A DNA stretch of 64,000 nt from positions 47,653,271-47,717,270 of the forward strand of contig OZ007579.1 in NCBI GenBank assembly GCA_963931925.1, written 5' to 3'. Shown here piece by piece: positions 42,035 through 52,445 of the stretch. Under the pieces are notes generated by a model. That model was given only the letters and a program-made list of their open reading frames with translations. It did not search any database and had not been told where the DNA came from. This DNA comes from Onchidella celtica (Eukaryota > Mollusca > Gastropoda > Systellommatophora > Onchidiidae). Position numbers and translations under genes: made by a program. The stretch's first letter is position 1, and every line of letters begins with the position of its first letter.

Positions 42035-43012
42035 GTGTAGATTATATGGCCAGCAGTTTCAATTGTGGCTGACCATAATTATTAGATCTGCTTGAACTGG
42101 CTCGTCTATATTTGAAACCAAATACAATTTGCCTAGAGTTTTGTTTGTTTTTTAAAAATATTTTTGGTCCCCCCCCCCCCACCCCCCACCCCCCCCCCAC
42201 CAAGAGTATGACAATGAAACATGCTGACAAGAGCTCACGCTCACTGGAGGGGGGGGGAGGGAGGGGGCTGCAACAGTCAAAGAAAGGGAAAAACGTATAG
42301 ACGAACCAATGTCCAAAATGGTGAAAAAGTTGTATGTAGCAAAGCCCCGGATATGAAGTACATGTATACCCAAACCATATGATAAAATGCAAAGAAGAAA
42401 GGAAGAGAGAAAATACCATTATTTCGCTTAAAACCAATTTTTTCCTTTTTCTCTGCGTTTTATTGTATCTTTTGGGTGTTATTTCTTATGCGAGGCTTTG
42501 CCACATACAACTTTTTCTTTTTAACAATTTTTGACTTTGCTTTAAGCCTTGCTGCAACCCCACAGTTTTTCTGTGGTTTTGATAATAGATCAGTTCAGTT
42601 CAGTTCAAGTTTATTGTAGGCCTTGACGACCAATTCAAAATATACAGAAGAATGATGCGAAAAAGATATGAAGAAACACCAAAAACAGAACACACGGTCA
42701 TTCACTTTCTCCCCTCCGTGCTGCCTACTGCAATTTGTACATTTACTTATAATAACATACAATAAAATATAACTTGACTGATAATTGCCAGCAACAGTCA
42801 TCATTCTTCAATCTCCCCCACCCCCCACACCCCCCCCCACTCCCACTCCCCATACCCACACACACACCAATCGTTTCCACCTTTATCTGTCGTAAGTTTT
42901 CTATGCATGAAAATAACACTAAAATCTACTTTTTAACACATAGAAGAATTCAGTTTTCAGACCTAAGCAGGAGAAATCACAAAATGACGCTATTGTATTC
43001 GTTTAGCACTTC

Positions 43013-43470
43013 ATCTTCTTCTTCTTCTTCTTTTGTAGTTGGTTCGTCTATAACTATAAGACGATTCCCCAACTGCACTATAGTATATGCGACTCAACGT
43101 CGCTCCTCTGAGGCTAAAAACAGGGTAAAACCTTACATAGATGTTAAGACCATTTAAAAATATATTAGTTGTATAAAGTCTTCATTGCAGGACAGGTCAA
43201 ACAAAATGTAGATCTCTGCCGTGCATCGACAACGGTAAATTATGAACTTAAACCTGCTTGGTCTAACAACTAGCCAAGACAGTAAAAACTGTTTCCATAC
43301 AATTTTTTGCCAGATAATAGCAAGTGAAATTCATCCTCCAGTTCATTACAATCCTCACACAATCTCATAACATACTCCAGTTTAGGTCTCTGCCGCCTTC
43401 CCCTCTCGACCATAAAGTTGTGAAAGCCCAAATCTCATCCTTGCCGTGGCTATCCTTAATTGTTAAGTGT
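43013..43470 (-). pseudogene. CR1-like LINE remnant: C-terminal zinc-type segment and 3' end
   Basis: On the minus strand, frames around 43440-43290 contain 'HNFMVERGRRQRPKLEYVMR' followed by 'LCEDCNELEDEFHLLL'. This resembles the cysteine/histidine C-terminal segment of many LINE pol proteins, with a frameshift just upstream. The 3' sequence ('cctcagaggagcgacg', 'gttggggaatcgtc', then an AAG tract at 43013-43033) is shared with the remnant at 15190-15850. Confidence 0.5.
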
Positions 43471-43852
43471 TTCTGCTTTACTCCATGTAAATAATTTTCT
43501 AGGCAAAATTCAACATTATACGAAACAGTGTTTTAACAGAGATTGCCCTGACGTCTAACTAAATCAAGATTGGCTACTTGGCTGTTGCTGCTTTTTTATT
43601 ATTTTATTTCCTTGATGCATTTTTTCCTTTTTTTTTTCGAAAAAATATTCCACGGGCAGACGAAAACAAAAGTTTTTGATGGATTCCAAGTGAATTGGCC
43701 AAGAAAGTGGCGGAACTTTATTTCATTTTTTAAATTTTTTATTTATCTCAAGTTAAAAATGTAAAAAAAAGATTTTTAAAAAATGTATTGATGTTTATTT
43801 GGAGAAATTATTACACAGATAAGAAAATTTAAAAAAAAAAAAAAATGAAATC

Positions 43853-43920
43853 CTCCCCGGCGGGGAATCGAACCCCGGTCTCCCGCGTGACAGGCGGGGA
43901 TACCACTATACTACCGAGGA
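43853..43920 (-). tRNA. tRNA-Asp(GTC) copy 1, 4-nt deletion in the D arm (probable pseudogene)
   Basis: Same sequence as the intact copies except that the 3' side of the D arm (AAGT in TGGTAAGTATCC) is missing, giving 68 nt. The acceptor stem, anticodon stem-loop with GTC and T arm are unchanged. The A box is disturbed, so transcription and folding are doubtful. An A-rich stretch just below it (T run on the minus strand) would act as the Pol III terminator. Confidence 0.8.
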
Positions 43921-44431
43921 TACAAACTTTTGTGCCTCAGAAATGTTTAGTTTCATGTTGTCTCCTACTGACGTGCCTATCTTTGCCCTCTTCAACCGTA
44001 CTACAGCTACCGATAATGGACCGTCTCAAGTTGTCAGAGTTAGTTTTTATTATTATTATGTGTATACACCGAGAACATTACGGTATGGGATCCTAACTTA
44101 TTGATGGGGAATTTATAGACACTGTGTCTGAAAGTTTGCTTCTTTTGTCACATTCATACAGGGAGGCTACCGGTACATTTAATTTCTTTGTGACTGCCGC
44201 ACTGCACTGCAAATAAAATCTTGGCTGTTTGTTCCTGTTGTTGCTGTTACTGCTGTTTTGTGACAGTTTTTAAACGTTGGGGAGGAGGGGGGTTGGGTTG
44301 GGGGGGGGGGGGTCGAGTTACGGGACAGCTTAGGGAATGGAGAGATCTAGAACTTTTTGCCTTTCATTTCTAATTCTTTTGTGATTTTGTTATTGTTTTT
44401 CTAACAGCTAGGGTGCTTTGTGCGTACAACC

Positions 44432-44432
<1 letters not shown>

Positions 44433-44475
<43 letters not shown>

Positions 44476-44480
44476 CCTCT

Positions 44481-44564
<84 letters not shown>

Positions 44565-44573
44565 CTCTCTCTT
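44433..44573. repeat. (CT)n microsatellite in tRNA unit 1
   Basis: About 140 bp of CT with scattered CTTT, CTGT and CCCT variants, following 'gtgcgtacaacctcg'. The matching tract in the next unit is at 46938-47050. All ORFs here are repeat artefacts. Confidence 0.95.
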
Positions 44574-45002
44574 CTTTTTTTCCGCTTCATTTTAACTTTG
44601 TCTAAGAAAATGATAAACTTTTTTTGTTTTGATTATCTGATGTAAAGAATGATACAGAACTGTTAATGTTATGGTATAAGTAAGTTACATGGTTTTTTGT
44701 TGAACACGTCAAGCAGATAGAGGTGTCACCTTAAATTTCTTCTCTGACCACGGCTGTCATGAACACAGCCGTTAATGTAATTGTTATTGCCCAGACCGAA
44801 ATGAACAACAATTCAAAATATTGACTTACTTAACCATTATGCATTATGCATACTTAACCGTTATGCATTTTGTTGCATTATGTTATGTATCTTTGCAGAA
44901 ATGAAAGCTATTTAAAAAGGCTGTTTTAAAAATTAGAATTTAATTCAGTACCAGCATAGAGTTTTGTCACCACTTATCTGTAGATTACCGTCAACCATAA
45001 GT

Positions 45003-45136
45003 ATGGTGTAATAATAATAATAATAATAAAGTAGATTTATACAGCGCCTTTAGCCATGCCTCAAGGCGCTTTACAATAACATGATAAAATATATGCACAC
45101 ACACACACACGTACACATAAACGGCCAGCTGGCAGA

Positions 45137-45169
<33 letters not shown>

Positions 45170-46119
45170 ACCAAGACACACACACACACTATAGATATTT
45201 CTCAAATAAATATGTTTTTAACCCCGTCTTGAAAATGGCAGCACTGCCAGCGAATCTCAAAGAGATAGGCAAGGAGTTCCAAACAGTGGGACCAATGTAA
45301 CTAAACGACCCTTCTCCAAACCTCTTTAGGTTACATCTTGGGACTTTCAAAAGCCTAGAGTCCTGTGATGATCTCAGGGCTCTGGCGGGCATATAGGAAA
45401 ACAAAACTGCACTTAAATAATTTGGGGTGGAAGATTCAAAGAAATTGAAGCACATTAGTGCAATTTTGTACTCGATACGTTCTTTAACAGGCAACCAATG
45501 AAGTGTTTTGAGTAACTCTGTGCTACTGTGATATCTTGATTTTCCAAGAACAAGACGAGCTGCACAGTTCTGTGCTCTCTGAAGTTTTGAAATCTTTTCT
45601 TCCTGAAGACCCGCCAGCAGTGAATTACAATAGTCAAGACGTGACAAAACCAAGGATGTTACAAGGGTCTTAATGGCATCTGTGGTTAAAAAAGGCTTCA
45701 TTCGTGAAATTTTCCTAATCTCAAAAAATATCGATCTAACCAAGCTGTTTAGATGACGCTCCATACTCAATGTACTATCAAGAAGTACGCCCAGGTTTTT
45801 TGCTGGGCTTGAAAATTCAACGAAAGTGCCGTCAAACTGTATGCCTGTGATGTTTGCATCTACCAAATTCAGTTTACTGCTAGTGGAGCAAAGAATAACC
45901 TCGGTTTTATCATTGTTCAATTTCAATTTGTTATTTTCCATCCACAACTTCACAGCTCTACAAAAATTTTCAATTTTTGCTACCAAAATTGGCAAGTCAC
46001 CAGGATAGGAAGATTTGTACAGCTGTGTGTCATCAGCGTACATATGGTAATCAATATTGTAAGATCTTATTTTTTGGCTCAATGGAAAAGTATACAGCGT
46101 GTACAAAATAGGGCCAATT
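45003..46119 (-). pseudogene. 5'-truncated LINE (C-terminal half of RT) inserted in the tRNA array
   Basis: A minus-strand ORF of 305 aa (46106-45189) begins inside the RT domain: the truncation point at 46119 falls in 'GPILYTLYT', upstream of YADDTQLY (residues 23-30). It then keeps 'NNDKTEVILCS', 'KNLGVLLDSTLSM', 'RLDYCNSLLAGL', 'LHWLPVKERIEYK' and 'GPTVWNSLP' without a stop. The 3' end has the hairpin AAAGCGCC...GGCGCT, TATAAAT and an ATT tract at about 45010-45029. Extreme 5' truncation is usual for LINE insertion by target-primed reverse transcription. The ORF resembles the one at 58294-59979 and belongs to the same CR1/L2-like group. Confidence 0.8.
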
Positions 46120-46372
46120 TAAATTTAGAAATCTGCAACTTTTTCCAATTCTTTTGTGATTTGTTGTGTATTTTGTTTATTATTATTTGTTGTTGTTTTT
46201 TGTTTTTTTCTAACATGGTGTAGAGTTCTAATAAATGGTTACAGCTTCATTATTTTTAAAATAAGAAACAATGTAGAGAGAAAATAAAAACCTATATATA
46301 GGAGAGGTTCCTGTATAGTTTAGAAATATGTACATAAACGATAAAATGAAATAAAAAAAAATAAAAAAAATC

Positions 46373-46444
46373 CTCCCCGGCGGGGAATCGAACCCCGGTC
46401 TCCCGCGTGACAGGCGGGGATACTTACCACTATACTACCGAGGA
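46373..46444 (-). tRNA. tRNA-Asp(GTC) copy 2
   Basis: 72 nt, reading TCCTCGGTAGTATAGTGGTA at the 5' end. It has a 7-bp acceptor stem with CCGGGGA, an anticodon loop CTGTCAC (GTC) on a CCCGC/GCGGG stem, a T arm with GGTTCGATTCC and discriminator G. The A and B boxes are intact. Directly downstream on the minus strand are runs of T (plus 46341-46370 is A-rich), the Pol III terminator. No intron. Decodes aspartate codons GAC/GAU. Confidence 0.97.
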
Positions 46445-46937
46445 AACGAACCTTTGGGCCTCAGAAACGTTTAGTTTCATGTTGTCTCCTTACCTGACGT
46501 GCCTATCTTTGTCCTCTCCAACCGTACTGGCTACAGATAATGGACCGTCTCAAGTTGTCAGAGTTAATTTTTATTATTATTATACATGTATTTAAACACC
46601 GAGAACATTACGCTATGGGATCCTAACTAAATTGATGGGGAATTAGACACTGTGACTGAAAGTTTGCTTCTTTTGTCACATTCATACAGGGAGGCTACAA
46701 TACATGTATTTCTTTGTGACCGCCACAAGGCGCTGCAAATAAAATCTTGCTGTTGTTCCTGTTGCTGCTGTTTTGTGACAGTTTTTAAACGTTGGGGAGG
46801 AGGGGAGGGGGGATCGAGTAACGGCACAGCTTAGGGAATGGAGAGATCTAGAACTTTTTTGCCTTTCATATCTAATTCTTTTGTGATTTTGTTATTGTTT
46901 TTCTAACAGCTAGGGTGCTTTGTGCGTACAACCTCGT

Positions 46938-46939
46938 TT

Positions 46940-47034
<95 letters not shown>

Positions 47035-47050
47035 GTTCCTCTCTCTCTCT
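46938..47050. repeat. (CT)n microsatellite in tRNA unit 2
   Basis: CT tract with CTTT and CTGT variants in the same place of the unit as 44433-44573. Confidence 0.95.
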
Positions 47051-47612
47051 TCTTTTTTTCCGCTTCATTTTAACTTTGTCTAAGAAAATGATAAACTTTT
47101 TTTTATTTGATTATCTGATATAAAGATACAGAACTGTTAATGTTATGGTAAAAGTAAGTTACATGGTTTTTTGTTGGACACGTCAAGCAGATAGACGCGT
47201 CACCTTAAATTTCTTCTTTGACCACGGCTGTCATGAACATAGCCGTTAATGTAATTGTTATATTGCCCGGACCGAAATGAACAATAATTCAAAATATTGA
47301 CTTACTTAACTATTACATTTTGTTGCATTATGTTTTGTATTTTTGCAGAAATGAAAGCTATTTAAAAGGGCTGTTTTAAACATTAGAATTTAATTCAATA
47401 CCAGCATAGAGTTTTGTCACCACTTATCGCTAGATTACCATCAACCACAAGTATGGTGTAGATATCTAATAAATGGTTACTGCTTCATTATTTTTAAAAT
47501 AAGAAACAATGTAAAGAGAAAATAAAAATCTATATAGGTGAGGTTCCTGTACAGTGGAGGAATATGTACAGAAATGGTAAAATGAAATTTTAAAAAAAAA
47601 AATAAAAAATTG

Positions 47613-47684
47613 CTCCCCGGCGGGGAATTGAACCCCGGTCTCCCGCGTGACAGTCGGGGATACTTACCACTATACTACCGAGGA
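47613..47684 (-). tRNA. tRNA-Asp(GTC) copy 3, two stem/loop changes
   Basis: Same length and anticodon as copy 2, with two differences. The last base of the 5' anticodon strand (position 31) is A instead of C, which breaks its pair with G39. The T loop reads TTCAATT rather than TTCGATT. Either could weaken folding or B-box function, so it may be decaying. A T run on the minus strand follows. Confidence 0.88.
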
Positions 47685-48162
47685 CACGATTTTGGTGGCC
47701 TCTGAAATCTTTAGGTTCACGTTGTCTCCTTACCTGCCTCGCTTATCTTTGTTCTTTTCCCTCTACCACAGCTACGGAAAATGGACTGTCCCATGTTGTC
47801 AGAGTTAGTATTAATTATCTATCATTACACATGTACTTAAATGCCGAGAAAATCACGATGTGGGATGCTAACTCATCCCTCATGGGTGAGGAATTAGACA
47901 CTGTGACTGAAAGTTCGCTTTTTTTGTGTGATATTCGTACTAATTAATGTTTCCTTGTAACTGTTGTACGGCTCTACAAGTACCGGTACAGTCCTGTTGT
48001 TGTTGTTCTTGTTGTCGCTGTTGCTGTTAATGCTGTTTTATGACAGTTTTTAAACGTCGGGGAGGACGGAGAAAGGCCGAATTAAGAGACAGCTGAAGGG
48101 ACTGAGATATCTAGAACTTTTTGCCTTTCATTTCTAATTCTTTTGTGACGTATTGCAGATCC

Positions 48163-48196
<34 letters not shown>

Positions 48197-48832
48197 ATTG
48201 TTTTCCGAACATATGTTGCACTTTGCACATACGATATTATTTTTTCTCTCTCTCTTTCCTTTTTTTTTTTAACCCCTCTAAGAAAGTGTTGAACTTTTTT
48301 TTTTTTTTTTATTATCTCGCAAGCTAATGAAGTTATCACCTGATGTAGAGATGTACAGAACTGTTAATGTTATTATAATATAAGTTGCATAGGTTTTTTC
48401 TTGAACACTTAAAGCAGGTGGAAGTGTTATTTTTCTTCTCTGACCACGGCTGTCATGAACATAGCCGCTAATGTATAAATTATTAGTTGGTCTTGTCCGA
48501 AAATAACACTAATTCAAAATATTGACCTATTTTATTACATTTTGTTACATTGTGTAATGTATTTTTGCTGTAGTGAGAGCTGTTTAATAAAGCTGTTTAG
48601 AAATTAAAATTTAGTTCAATATCAGCATAATAGTTTTGTCACCCATTATCTCGAGATTACTGTCAACAGCCATATATGCAGGTGCAGATTTCTAATTTTT
48701 TCGTCGTTGTGTTTCAAATTGAAAAAAAAAAATTCTTTTTGAAATAAATAACCCGCCAGGTGTGATTCCTGCACAGGTGAAAAATAAACACATGGGCAAA
48801 GAAATGAAAATGAAAAAAAAAAAGAAAAGGAC

Positions 48833-48904
48833 CTCCCCGGCGGGGAATCGAACCCCGGTCTCCCGCGTGACAGGCGGGGATACTTACCACTATACTACCG
48901 AAGA
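48833..48904 (-). tRNA. tRNA-Asp(GTC) copy 4
   Basis: Identical to copy 2 except that acceptor position 3 is T rather than C, leaving a U-G wobble pair opposite G70. The anticodon, D arm, T arm and both internal promoter boxes are unchanged. Downstream T runs on the minus strand correspond to plus 48812-48828. Confidence 0.95.
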
Positions 48905-49699
48905 CTCAGATTTCAAAGTCTCAGAAATGTTTAGGTTCACGCTGTCTCCTTACCTGCCTCGCTTCTCATCTTTGTCCTTTCCCCCTACCACAGTCACGGA
49001 AATGAACTAGCCTACGTTGTCAGGGTTAGTATTTATTAGGAAGTGCATAGGTAGGGAAGATATCCCCTGCCTATTCACTTTGCATGGATAGGGAAGGTAG
49101 TGTACAACGTCACCACTAAACGTGTGGAATTATTATTGGTCTAAATTTAGTGCATTTGATTTGAATCGCGAATTCGCGATATTAAATAGAATTAGTTGTC
49201 GCTGAGCCAGTGGCGGCAGGAGCTAATCGCGATTCGAGTCAGTCGACGACAGGAGGTTATATGAATCAAAATCATTCGAATCAGTCGGCGAGTCAGCAAA
49301 GACAAGAGACAGAGGAACGGCCTAGACCGAGCTCAAAGCAAAACGTTGTGACAAAGGCTCGTTGCTCCATCGCCCACTCCGAGCAGAGAAGGTCAAGACG
49401 GAAGCCGACCTCGTGGTGTGGCAGCATGGACTATAACATAACCATGCGCTTACTGAACTTGTGTGTGTGTGGGTGGGGGTGGGGTAATCGGTCGATTTCT
49501 TTATTCACCAAAATTGAAAAACAAACAAAAGAAATCTGCGTGGACAATACTGAACTGGCAAGAAGCAAATATTAGCTTGAAATAGTTTCAAAAATTTTGT
49601 TTCTCCTCTCCCGTGTAATTTGTGGAGAATGAACTGAACTGTGAAGGGTTCTATCGTCGGTCGAACTACATGTACTGCGTAGTCGGAGTTTCATCATTG

Positions 49700-49894
49700 C
49701 AGCCAGCAACCCAAAGGTAGTCCTCTGTATAGGATGTTTGCACAAAACAATGGTATCGTTCTCCCGTAGATCCGCTGTTGACAGCATTGACCGACGTCTG
49801 TTTGATGTAGGGAACCCACCCCTACGGTAATCCTACCTACTCTACGGGGATATCTCACACAAATACGTCGGATTGGCGTAGGGGTGCTGGCTGG
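49700..49894. mobile_element. MITE, CAGCCAGCAAC-end family (copy 2), nested in the TIR element
   Basis: Left end CAGCCAGCAACCC and right end GGGGTGCTGGCTG are inverted repeats around about 195 bp. Internal similarity to the copy at 56480-56700 is clear near the right end ('acgtcggattggcgtagggg' against 'atgtcagattgacatagtga'). Confidence 0.6.
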
Positions 49895-50324
49895 GAAATT
49901 CCCTGGAATGCTTGACCTACAAGTGCTTCAACAAATTAAATACCTGTGCTTTACTGTAGGCCTATTATGTTTCCCAAGTAGGCAGGAAACAGCAGCTTGT
50001 TCCCTTTTCTCCTCTCCCAATAGATCCACTCTGGACTTTTCATAGGTGCCATGCTCAATTACAATAATACATGTAATTACATTCTGCCTCTATGGGCTTA
50101 AAATTAAAGCCTATCAAATTCATTGTCCCTCATACATGTACGTAAATTGAAGAAGCGTAAGAACAACAGAAAATCTACAGGGTCGCCTTTCTTCTTACAG
50201 CTTTTTCTTTTTGCCATGTTTTGACAGAGGTAGGTTAATAGGTTTACTGTCGCCAATAGGTCGTAATGGGGATAGGCGCTGATTTGGCTTCCTACCGCCG
50301 GATGATGAGTGATACATGATCATT

Positions 50325-51020
50325 ACCTATAATTATAATGTTTCATAACTATCGCAAACTGAGCAGGCAAAGCACAGAAAGAAAGGAATATCTTCCCTGC
50401 CTAAGCAAAGTAGATTTATTACACAAGAGATATCTTCCCGATCTAAAAAATAAGTTAAGTGAAGAGTCAAGAAATATCTTCTCTGCATGCACTTTGCACA
50501 TAGGGATTGCATAGGCTGGGGATATCTTCCTTACCTACGCAAAGTGAATAGGCAGGGGATATCTTCCCTACCCATGCAAGGTGAATAGGTGGGGGATATC
50601 TTCCCTACCTATGCAAAGTACCTATAATTATAATGTTTCATAGCTATCGCAAACTGAGCAGGCAAAGCACAGAAAGAAAGGAATATCTTCCCTGCCTAAG
50701 CAAAGTAGACTTATTACACAAGAAATATCTTCCCGACCTAAAAAATAAGTTAAGTGAAGAGTCAAGAAATATCTTCTCTGCATGCACTTTGCACATAGGG
50801 ATTGCATAGGCTGGGGATATCTTCCTTACCTATGCAAAGTGAATAGGCAGGGAATGTCTTCCTTACCTATGCAAAGTGTATAGGTGGGGGATATCTTCCC
50901 TACCTATGCAAAGTGTATAGGTGGGGGATATCTTCCCTACCTATGCAAAGTGTATAGATGGGGGATACCTTCCCTACCTATGCAAAGTGTATAGGTGGGG
51001 GATATCTTCCCTACCTATGC
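50325..51020. repeat. Minisatellite: 295-bp duplication plus 37-41-bp units
   Basis: A block starting 'acctataattataatgtttc' is duplicated at 50325 and 50620 (period 295). Around it are repeats of a shorter unit, 'gtgggggatatcttccctac' plus 'ctatgcaaagtgtatag', most regular at 50860-51020. The unit is the same sequence as the inner part of the element's terminal inverted repeat. Confidence 0.85.
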
Positions 51021-52165
51021 ACTTCCTATTTATTATTATTATCTATTATTAAACATGTAACTTTTAACGGGGAGCACATTACGGCATGGAATCCTAAAAT
51101 TATCTCTTTGGTGAGGAATTAGACACTGTGGTTGAAAGTTCACTTCTTTGTGAATTCATACGGGTAGGTTACCTATTTCTTTGTACCTGTCGTACGGCTC
51201 CGCAAATACTTATAACGTTTTTGCTGTCTTTGTGGTGTAACTGCCGTACAGCTTGCAATATAATATAACTGTTTTATTATTATTGTTATTGCTGACGCTG
51301 CTGTTTTGTGACAGTTCTAGAACATTGGGGAATGGGAGGGGAGGCAAAATTACGAGACATCAGGAACAAATTTAGAAATCTGGAACTTTTTCCAATTCTT
51401 TTGTGATTTGTTGCGCATTTTGTTTATTATTATTTGTTGTTGTTTTTTGTTTTTTTCTAACATGGGAAGAAATAACAACATACAATCTTGTTCACTCTTT
51501 TTCTTCTTTTTTTTTTATATTTCACTTCATCCAAGAAAGTGATGAACGCTCCCACCCCCCCCTCCCCCCCCCCCTTTTTTTCTTTAAATATATAATTATA
51601 GCCTACAACCTAATTAAGTTATTATCTGATGTGGAAGTGGATAAAATTTTGTTCATTTTATTATGGTATGAGTTACATACACAATTTTTCGTCGTACACG
51701 TCAAGCAGATGGAAGTGTCATCTTTGTTATCTAACCACGGCCTGCCGTGAACATAGCTGTCAATATAGGCCCTACATGTAATACAATTATTGTTTGGCCC
51801 GGACCGAAAATAACAAAAATTCAAAATATTGACTTTTTGCTTAATTATTACATTTTTTGCATTGTGTTAAGGATTTTTGCAGTAGTGAAAGCTATTTAAT
51901 GTGGCTGTTTAAAAAATCAAAATTTAATCCAATGCCAGTATATAGTACAATTTTGTCACCACCAATCTCTAGAGTTACCGTCAACAGCCATAGGTATAGT
52001 GTAGGTTTCTAACTATAGTTATGCGTCGTTACATTTGAAAATGAAAAATAAAATGTGGACAGAAAGAAAAAAAAAAAAAAAAAGAAATTATCCAGGTGAG
52101 GTTCTTACACAGGGATGTAATTAATGTACTTAGACAAAGAAATTTAAAAAAAAAAAAAAAAAATC

Positions 52166-52237
52166 CTCCCCGGCGGGGAATCGAACCCCGGTCTCCCGCG
52201 TGACAGGCGGGGATACTTACCACTATACTACCGAGGA
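52166..52237 (-). tRNA. tRNA-Asp(GTC) copy 5
   Basis: Sequence identical to copy 2 over all 72 nt. A run of about 18 A (T on minus) lies directly below at 52146-52163, a strong Pol III terminator. It is the last copy, about 200 nt upstream of the ATG of claudin-like gene B, on the opposite strand. Confidence 0.97.
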
Positions 52238-52445
52238 CACGAATATTGAGGTCTCAGAAAAGGTTAGTTTCGTGTTGCCCACTTACCTGACTCATTTCCT
52301 CCCTTCCACCTGTACAGGGACTGCGAGTGGACTGTTCCGTGTCACCTGCCGCAAGTAGGCTCGACGGTGTTGCTGGTGTTGACAAAGGTGGCCGATTGAA
52401 ACTTATGTGAAGCAATAGATCTAGAGGACAACGCAAATTGCGAAA

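Larger units (their letters stand above)
49031..51034. mobile_element. TIR element (1.99 kb) with internal minisatellite and 7-bp target duplication, inside the tRNA array
   Basis: The element at 49038-51027 begins AGGAAGTGCATAGGTAGGGA and ends with its exact inverse (TCCCTACCTATGCACTTCCT). The perfect inverted repeat is at least 27 bp, extending to GATATC, with weaker similarity for about 30 bp more. ATTTATT flanks both ends (49031-49037 and 51028-51034). It interrupts the tRNA unit between copies 4 and 5 at a point that is continuous in the other units. The right half is built of repeats of the subterminal sequence. A 121-aa ORF at 49210 has no transposase features, so the element looks non-autonomous. 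The superfamily is not clear. Confidence 0.75.
43800..52440 (-). repeat. Tandem array of about 1.2-kb units, each carrying a tRNA-Asp gene
   Basis: Five units share the same order: tRNA-Asp, 'agtttcatgttgtctcc', 'caccgagaacattacggtat', 'agacactgtgactgaaagtt', 'tgctgttttgtgacagtttt', 'agctagggtgctttgtgcg' plus a CT tract, 'agaactgttaatgttat', 'cacggctgtcatgaac', and 'taaatggtta' leading to an A-rich stretch and the next tRNA. Spacing between tRNAs 2-3 and 3-4 is 1,240 and 1,220 bp. The first interval is enlarged by a LINE (45003-46119) and the last by a TIR element (49038-51027). Units have diverged by substitutions and indels, so the duplication is not recent. Confidence 0.85.

Noticed and set aside
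42042..42437. 131-aa minus ORF
   Set aside because: Contains long Pro/Gly runs from poly-C/G tracts and no recognisable domain.
44408..44645. Ser/Leu-rich and Arg/Glu-rich ORFs, also at 46920-47123
   Set aside because: They come from the CT microsatellite of the tRNA unit and have no domain.
49210..49575. 121-aa ORF in the TIR element as a transposase
   Set aside because: It is Gln/Ser/Arg-rich at first and then low-complexity, without a DDE/DDD motif or DNA-binding domain. It is too short for a transposase.
43853..52237. Repeated tRNA-sized units as a SINE family or CRISPR-like array
   Set aside because: The flanking 1.2 kb is repeated in the same order with the tRNA, so this is segmental tandem duplication. 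There is no tail or target duplication, and a CRISPR is not expected in an animal genome.
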